From: a virus
Direction: 5' to 3' (one strand)
Virus record (IMG/VR): IMGVR_UViG_3300005581_000145
Location: 1-22,875 of that record
Length of the DNA: 22,875 bases
Shown: piece after piece, positions 18,404-22,331 of the stretch
Numbering within the stretch: the stretch's first letter is position 1
Layout of the letters: each line of letters opens with the position of its first letter
The notes under the pieces: generated by a model
What the model was told of the DNA's origin: nothing
Seen by the model: only the letters and a program-made list of their open reading frames with translations
Database searches by the model: none
Translations under genes and position numbers: made by a program

Positions 18404-18823
18404 ATGAGAAAACTCACCAACAACCAAGCAAAAATACTTCTAGGCCGAGGCTTCGACCGCAAGGGCCGCGAATGTTCCGCACGAGTCATCGCCGAGCAGA
18501 TCGGCATGATGAACACCCTCGCTCTATGTGGTGGCCAGATGTCCGCCATCATGGGCGAACCGGATCCGGACGTCGTCGGTACCTACATCGTCGGTCTAAT
18601 GATGTTCACTACACCCACCCGTGCCATCGAGGTCATCCTTGACTTTGACGACACCTACAGTGTCCGCACCCTTCGCCTCGTCACCAACGGCAAGAACAAG
18701 GGCCAGGTCGTCGTTATGAACGAGATCTCGGATGTCTACTGTTTCCAACTCGCCGAGGTCTGCTTCTCCGCAGAACGCTCCTTCTTGTTCCCTCTTGAGA
18801 CCGAAGGGTCGGTGTCGGCATGA
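18404..18823 (+). CDS. Hypothetical protein, 139 aa
   Basis: ATG at 18404 after CCCAAGGAGGCA (18389-18400). It begins MRKLTNNQAKILLGRGFDRK (basic) with a hydrophobic middle (NTLALCGGQMSAIMG, TYIVGLMMFTTPTRAIEVIL) and beta strands (DDTYSVRTLRLVTNGKNKGQ, VVVMNEIS). The middle is not long enough for a clear membrane segment. No family recognised. It overlaps the next gene as ATGA at 18820-18823. Confidence 0.82.
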   Translation: MRKLTNNQAKILLGRGFDRKGRECSARVIAEQIGMMNTLALCGGQMSAIMGEPDPDVVGTYIVGLMMFTTPTRAIEVILDFDDTYSVRTLRLVTNGKNKGQVVVMNEISDVYCFQLAEVCFSAERSFLFPLETEGSVSA

Positions 18824-18996
18824 GTTGGGTCGTGAGTCGGGACGGCAAGGACATCAGTACCCACGAGACGCACGCAGATGCCTTTGGGGCACTCCACCGC
18901 CTTCAGCCGCACAGCGTCCACCACGCGACCACCTACGAAGGGTGGAGCATCTACCTCCGGCAGACAACGCCGAAGAAGGCCCGAGCTAGTCGCTGA
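18820..18996 (+). CDS. Small protein, 58 aa, ATGA-coupled
   Basis: Short open frame starting ATG at 18820 in an ATGA overlap with the upstream stop and ending TGA at 18996. It begins MSWVVSRDGKDISTHETHAD and continues AFGALHRLQPHSVHHATTYEGWSIY with a basic tail. The 'dG..is...t...Af.aLhrlQphSvhhA...eGwsI' pattern resembles small proteins of other actinophages, as I remember them. It fits the coupling rule seen throughout the window, and the next class I promoter begins right after it. Function unknown. Confidence 0.78.
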   Translation: MSWVVSRDGKDISTHETHADAFGALHRLQPHSVHHATTYEGWSIYLRQTTPKKARASR

Positions 18997-19000
18997 CGAT

Positions 19001-19029
19001 TTGACTTTGTCACACCCCTGTGCCATAAT
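19001..19029 (+). promoter_or_regulatory. Class I promoter for the 68-aa zinc-finger gene
   Basis: TTGACT (19001-19006), 17-bp spacer with GTCACACCCCTGTGC, CATAAT (19024-19029), then CTGTCAACAAG. Confidence 0.87.
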
Positions 19030-19064
19030 GAATCTGTCAACAAGTTACGACCAAGGAGGTCACT

Positions 19065-19271
19065 ATGAAAACAACTACCAAGCGAGTGTGCCCAGAATGT
19101 AAAGGTCATGGCGGCGTGTGGGCCGGCCACGGCGATGCGACGCAGTGCGACGTGTGCGATGGTTGGGGAAGCCTGCCCGTAAATGTCTGCCCCGAATGTG
19201 AGCGAGCCTTCAATATGGCCGACGATGTCGACGCCCAGGAATGGCTCTATGGCCACGACTGCGAAGCTTGA
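19065..19271 (+). CDS. DnaJ-like CxxCxGxG zinc-finger miniprotein, 68 aa
   Basis: ATG at 19065 after ACCAAGGAGGTC (19050-19061). CPECKGHGG (C9, C12), CDVCDGWG (C28, C31) and CPEC (C42, C45), with a last Cys at 66. The first two pairs match the CxxCxGxG repeat of the DnaJ central zinc domain, which binds zinc and contacts proteins. There is no J domain, so this is not a full co-chaperone. It may be a stand-alone zinc module. The 187-aa protein at 19673 carries the same kind of repeats, so the two may be related. Confidence 0.84.
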   Translation: MKTTTKRVCPECKGHGGVWAGHGDATQCDVCDGWGSLPVNVCPECERAFNMADDVDAQEWLYGHDCEA

Positions 19272-19290
19272 CAAATAAGTCCGGGAAGTC

Positions 19291-19322
19291 GCGCACACAT
19301 TGCGCACACCCGATCGTTCTAT
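19291..19322 (+). promoter_or_regulatory. Class II promoter-like element for the 71-aa gene
   Basis: GCGCACAC (19291-19298), 12 bases, CGATCGTTCTAT (19311-19322). A second GCGCACAC lies in the gap at 19302-19309. Confidence 0.7.
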
Positions 19323-19357
19323 AAACAACAGCAACACAATGACCAAGGAGGTCTGCC

Positions 19358-19573
19358 ATGGAAACATCAGCGAAGGTAAAGGTATACAGATTCATCTACA
19401 GCCCTGACGGCAGGTGCGCCGAAATGACCAGTGGGTCATGGGCACTACAGGACACGAAGACCGGCGAGCTTCTCACGTACAACACGCTCGGCCCTGTCCG
19501 TTTCTTCTCATTGGAGAACGCCCGCGAGTGGTGCTTGGAGCAGGGACACGGGTTCCTCGATCCCGACAACTGA
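19358..19573 (+). CDS. Small paralogue ending in WCL-GHGFLDPD (copy B), 71 aa
   Basis: ATG at 19358 after ACCAAGGAGGTC (19342-19353); an out-of-frame ATG lies within the site. It starts METSAKVKVYRFIYSPDG and ends AREWCLEQGHGFLDPDN, matching the 60-aa protein at 16909-17091 at both ends. An 11-residue longer middle (SWALQDTKTGELLTYNTLG) separates them. No function known. Preceded by a class II element and followed by a hairpin (19583-19616). Confidence 0.83.
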   Translation: METSAKVKVYRFIYSPDGRCAEMTSGSWALQDTKTGELLTYNTLGPVRFFSLENAREWCLEQGHGFLDPDN

Positions 19574-19582
19574 TCGGATCCG

Positions 19583-19616
19583 GTGGCGGGGTCAAGGTAA
19601 GACTTGACTCCGTCAC
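19583..19616 (+). terminator. 14-bp hairpin that contains the next promoter's -35 box
   Basis: 19583-19596 pairs with 19603-19616 over 14 bp (two G-U pairs), loop 6 bases. The right arm carries TTGACT (19604-19609) of the following class I promoter, as at 17102-17134. Confidence 0.75.
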
Positions 19617-19632
19617 ACCCATGTAGTACAGT
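19604..19632 (+). promoter_or_regulatory. Class I promoter for the 187-aa operon
   Basis: TTGACT (19604-19609), 17-bp spacer with GTCACACCCATGTAG, TACAGT (19627-19632), then TTGTCAAGGAAA. Confidence 0.84.
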
Positions 19633-19672
19633 TATTTTTGTCAAGGAAATACAAGCCCCAAGGAGGCCGACT

Positions 19673-20236
19673 ATGAAGATCAACCACGAAACAAGAACAC
19701 TCACACTAGGCAAGACAAGTTGCCGAAACTGCCGCGAAGGTAGTGTCCCCACCAAGGTGGACTGCCCCAAGTGCCTCGGTACCGGAAACGGCCCACGAGG
19801 CGGTCGCAGGACTTGCCGTCCTTGCCACGGTTTCGGAACCAAGTACAACCAGGACGTGCGCGAGGTCTGCCCGACTTGCCACGGCGATTGGGAGTTCGCC
19901 GCAGACGAGAACATCTGCACCTACATCAACAACTCCGAATGGGTTGACTTCGTGAACTGGGATGTCCAACGATTCCACGGGATGTCGTACAACATTTGGC
20001 AGATGAATATCGGTGTCGGTGCCTCGATCTATACCTGCGTCGACTACGGGCGTGCGATGAAAGACATGAGCGACTCTGAAATCATGGAGGCGGTACTTGA
20101 GTCCATTCGGAGCACGCAGGCGATCAACGTCGTGCGTCGGGCCGACATGAAACTCTGCGATCGCGTCGTCATTGCTGTTACCGAAAACGGTTACGCACCG
20201 ATGCCCGTGTGGGATGGAAGTTGGGTGGCGGCATGA
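19673..20236 (+). CDS. DnaJ-like zinc-finger protein, 187 aa
   Basis: ATG at 19673 after CCCAAGGAGGCC (19657-19668). Residues 17-70 hold four Cys pairs: CRNC (17, 20), CPKCLGTG (31, 34), CRPCHGFG (48, 51) and CPTCHG (66, 69). This matches the four-repeat zinc region of DnaJ, with CxxCxGxG in the middle two. No J domain is present. The remaining 115 residues (a Trp/Tyr-rich region, then helices and VVIAVTENGYAPMPV) are unlike DnaJ. A zinc-dependent protein-binding role is plausible but not proven. First gene of a three-gene coupled unit. Confidence 0.85.
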   Translation: MKINHETRTLTLGKTSCRNCREGSVPTKVDCPKCLGTGNGPRGGRRTCRPCHGFGTKYNQDVREVCPTCHGDWEFAADENICTYINNSEWVDFVNWDVQRFHGMSYNIWQMNIGVGASIYTCVDYGRAMKDMSDSEIMEAVLESIRSTQAINVVRRADMKLCDRVVIAVTENGYAPMPVWDGSWVAA

Positions 20237-20508
20237 GCACACTTGAAGTCTCGATTGTCAAGAATGTGCGATTCCTTACCGAAGAACATTCGGGCGAGGG
20301 ACGTTTCCGTGCCGACATGCACACGACATCGTCGGACCGTTGGGTCATCTCGTACGAGTGGTTCTACCAATGGAGCATGGTGGACTCGAAGACCGAGGTC
20401 TTCACATCTGCTGAGGAGTGCCTCTCGTGGTTGCGTACCGCACCGTACAAATATCTGTCATCGTTCGCCCTCAGGGCGGCCGATGCGCTCGCTGAGGCAT
20501 TGCCTTGA
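20233..20508 (+). CDS. Hypothetical protein, 91 aa
   Basis: Starts at ATG 20233 in an ATGA overlap with the upstream stop. The body (STLEVSIVKNVRFLTEEHSG, then WVISYEWFYQWSMVDSKTEV) is beta-rich with many aromatics, and ends in a helix (SSFALRAADALAEALP). No family recognised. Its TGA overlaps the TTG of the next gene. Confidence 0.78.
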   Translation: MSTLEVSIVKNVRFLTEEHSGEGRFRADMHTTSSDRWVISYEWFYQWSMVDSKTEVFTSAEECLSWLRTAPYKYLSSFALRAADALAEALP

Positions 20509-20687
20509 TCGGTGCGTACATGGTCGTCCATGGCCGAATGACGGACGTCGTCTACTTCGGGCCGTTCGCAACGCTGGAGGAAACCTGGGCGTGGCTAGAT
20601 GCCCACCCTCGCGTTCAGCGAAGGATCACCCACCTCATCTCGCCGGACACGCCGGCAGAAGAAATGTGGTTCATGCCAAACGCTTGA
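20505..20687 (+). CDS. Small protein with TTG start, 60 aa
   Basis: TTG at 20505 overlaps the upstream stop as TTGA, with GAGG nearby; an ATG five codons later (20520) is the alternative. The protein (beginning MIGAYMVVHGRMTDVVYFGP) has a short beta-alpha pattern and an aromatic-rich helix (FATLEETWAWLDAHP), then ISPDTPAEEMWFMPNA. No family recognised. Its stop codon falls inside the -35 box of the next promoter. Confidence 0.7.
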   Translation: MIGAYMVVHGRMTDVVYFGPFATLEETWAWLDAHPRVQRRITHLISPDTPAEEMWFMPNA

Positions 20688-20713
20688 CAAGCACATGGAT
20701 CACGCATTACACT
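20684..20713 (+). promoter_or_regulatory. Putative promoter for the Myb-like gene
   Basis: TTGACA (20684-20689), 18-bp spacer, TACACT (20708-20713). No CACACCC dyad and no TGTCAAGGAAA tag. It overlaps the stop of the upstream gene. Confidence 0.55.
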
Positions 20714-20765
20714 CAACACATCGCGTCACACGACACGACACACATAATGACCAAGGAGGTCAGCT

Positions 20766-21215
20766 ATGAAACAACCAAGCCAAGCCCGGAAGGGCACAAA
20801 TACACGAGCACTCCTCGAAGTGATTCGCGACAACTCACTCGGCCTGATCTGGCAGGACAAGGGACTCACGCTTTCGTGGATCGCTGAAGTCGTCTTGACT
20901 CAGGCCGGTTTCACCGATGCCGAGATCGCCTCGCTCTTCGGAGGCAAGACCACACCGAAGGTCGCACCAAAGGCCACCAAGCCGGCGAAGAATACCGTGC
21001 GCCGAGTCAACAACGGACAGTCCTGGACTAGGGACGAAGACGACTCCATCGTGAAGATGTGGGCACAGGGACTCACCGCGGCGAAAATCGCCAAGGAGCT
21101 CAAGCGCACCGACGGTTCAATCAACCTGCGCGTGCATCTGCTCCGCAAGCAACGTGGCGACAAGGTCGTACAGTTGCGCCGGCCCGACACTCGTCTCCGT
21201 TTCTCGAAGAAATAA
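20766..21215 (+). CDS. Myb/SANT-like HTH DNA-binding protein, 149 aa
   Basis: ATG at 20766 after ACCAAGGAGGTC (20750-20761). Residues 10-60 form a helical domain; a basic, Pro/Lys-rich linker follows (about 61-82). Residues 86-130 (SWTRDEDDSIVKMWAQGLTA, then AKIAKELKRTDGSINLRVHLL) match the three-helix Myb/SANT-type fold used for DNA contact ('W...Ed..i..l...G.s...IA..l.Rt..si..R...L'). The basic C-terminus ends RLRFSKK. It is a good candidate for a regulator of the repeated promoters here, though no direct link is visible. A terminator (21234-21267) follows. Confidence 0.82.
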   Translation: MKQPSQARKGTNTRALLEVIRDNSLGLIWQDKGLTLSWIAEVVLTQAGFTDAEIASLFGGKTTPKVAPKATKPAKNTVRRVNNGQSWTRDEDDSIVKMWAQGLTAAKIAKELKRTDGSINLRVHLLRKQRGDKVVQLRRPDTRLRFSKK

Positions 21216-21233
21216 CTAGGGCGGGTTGCCGCG

Positions 21234-21267
21234 GGTACGGGAGGGGCGCTAGACACTCTCCCGTACC
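21234..21267 (+). terminator. Strong hairpin after the Myb-like gene
   Basis: Perfect 10-bp stem GGTACGGGAG (21234-21243) / CTCCCGTACC (21258-21267), 14-base loop. No T-run. Confidence 0.75.
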
Positions 21268-21504
21268 AACCTAGGCGCGCCGAAATGCCGAGGCTAAGCA
21301 CCGTCAACGAAGACAGGGGCCTGCTTCAAGTCGCACCAACACCCGAAACTCACCCGGAAACGATGGGGGGAGGGGGGGTGTAAGACCTTCTACCAAGTAC
21401 AAAATCTCTTACTCCTACAGAGTTTAGAGATCTCTACCAAATATCTAACTCCTACGGAGAAGAACTATGCTGCCGTTGGCCTCGCCGCGACGGAAGGGAT
21501 ACCT
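21268..21504 (+). other. Leader/regulatory region before the replication genes
   Basis: The longest gap in the window (289 bases with the terminator), with no convincing protein gene. It holds a G tract (G6-A-G7, 21365-21378), two imperfect copies of a TCTACCAA...ACTCCTAC(A/G)GAG block (21389-21422 and 21433-21459), a 12-bp palindrome TAGAGATCTCTA (21425-21436) and a CTCC-TAC-GGAG mini-hairpin (21449-21459). A 35-codon frame starts at ATG 21467. No class I or II promoter is seen. Candidate leader, operator or origin sequence. Confidence 0.55.
21425..21436. repeat. 12-bp palindrome in the leader region
   Basis: TAGAGATCTCTA is its own reverse complement, lying between the two copies of the ACTCCTAC(A/G)GAG block. 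Possible operator. Confidence 0.55.
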
Positions 21505-21864
21505 ATGTCTGAAAATGAAACACCCAACAACCCCACGACCCCGGAGATCAACGAAGTCTTTGACCTTTGGATAGAACTCCTACGGCCTGGTTCGCACGTA
21601 AAGCCGAGGCTCGACACCAAACGCACCACGCTCATCAAGCGGGCCGTCCGGGACTACGGTGCCGAGACATGCAAGGACGCCGTGCGCGGTTGCTCAGTCT
21701 CCGAGTTCCACCTAGGGAAGAACCCACGGGGCAAGGTCTACACGGACATCGAGCTAATCCTTCGGGATAGCCGACACATTGAACAGTTCGCTACCGCGTG
21801 GCACGAGCATCTTGAATCCGACGGTCAAGCAACGAGTGCGGCCCGCGAAGGCGATGCCTGGTGA
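21505..21864 (+). CDS. Putative phage replication protein, 119 aa
   Basis: ATG at 21505 with GGAAGGGAT upstream; no start-associated sequence. The pattern EVFDLWIELL.PG..VK..LD.KR..LI.rAv.dYG.e.c.dAv.G...S.fHlG.N..GkvY.DIELILRD..HIE.Fa is familiar from phage genes placed next to helicase loaders and primases, where it is described as a helical replication or replisome-organiser-like protein. The residues N-terminal to it are disordered (ETPNNPTTPE). First gene of a GTGA-coupled chain with the next two, which supports a replication role. The exact function is inferred. Confidence 0.75.
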   Translation: MSENETPNNPTTPEINEVFDLWIELLRPGSHVKPRLDTKRTTLIKRAVRDYGAETCKDAVRGCSVSEFHLGKNPRGKVYTDIELILRDSRHIEQFATAWHEHLESDGQATSAAREGDAW

Positions 21865-22331
21865 ACCGTACGGAGCTGGTCAGGCTCGTCGACATCTACC
21901 GCGCCGCTTGGCCAACCCGTGACTCTTCGGATCGTCAGGAGGCCGCCGCGATGCGGACCTGGTGGCGTTACCTCCAGGATCTTGATTATGCCGATGTCGT
22001 CAAGGAGCTTGACTCCCACGTCGTCCGGGGCGGCTGGCCACCACGGGTCGGTGAACTTCGCCGAGCTGTTGTTCTTAAAGGCGAGAAGTTTGAGACGCCG
22101 GCCGAAGCCTGGGCATCGGTCCAGGAACGCTTGCGGGCCGTCGAGACCGGGACGGAATGGAATGAGCTGTCTGTTGAAGCTGCGTCAGCGATGCGCCGAG
22201 CCGGCATGGACGGAAGGTCACGCCCGGACGAGAAGTCGTTCAAGGCCGCCTTCGAGGAACTGTGTATTGAACGCGACGAGATGATCCTCGAAGTCGTCGA
22301 CCCCGAACCATTTGGAGAAGTGCCTAAGTGA
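21861..22331 (+). CDS. Putative helicase loader-like replication protein, 156 aa
   Basis: GTG start at 21861 in a GTGA overlap. The first 75 residues (TELVRLVDIYRAAWPTRDSS, then WWRYLQDLDYADVVKELDSH, then GGWPPRVGELR) follow the pattern of phage helicase-loader-like proteins ('...i...yp.......W...L.d.dy..v..a....v....fpPrvgelr'). The rest is helical and acidic. Such proteins load the replicative helicase at the fork. The match is by pattern only, so the call is tentative. It contains one AGTCACG (complement at 21918-21924). It overlaps the primase gene as GTGA (22328-22331). Confidence 0.68.
   Translation: MNRTELVRLVDIYRAAWPTRDSSDRQEAAAMRTWWRYLQDLDYADVVKELDSHVVRGGWPPRVGELRRAVVLKGEKFETPAEAWASVQERLRAVETGTEWNELSVEAASAMRRAGMDGRSRPDEKSFKAAFEELCIERDEMILEVVDPEPFGEVPK

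Noticed and set aside
5169-19650. CCTTGACA on the strand opposite the transcript tag as a -35 box of a backward promoter
   Set aside because: No matching -10 box lies 16-18 bases away in the copies I checked.
1904-20761. GACC-AAGGA-GGTC as a hairpin presenting the ribosome site in its loop
   Set aside because: The second dialect (CCCAAGGAGGCC) breaks the two outer pairs without compensating changes, so the stem is not conserved.
21448-21459. ACTCCTACGG resembling the conserved 16S rRNA stretch
   Set aside because: Only about ten bases match and the surroundings are unlike rRNA; treated as coincidence.
21467-21574. 35-codon frame beginning at ATG 21467
   Set aside because: It overlaps the 119-aa replication gene in another frame and shows no coding pattern; it could be a leader peptide but cannot be supported.
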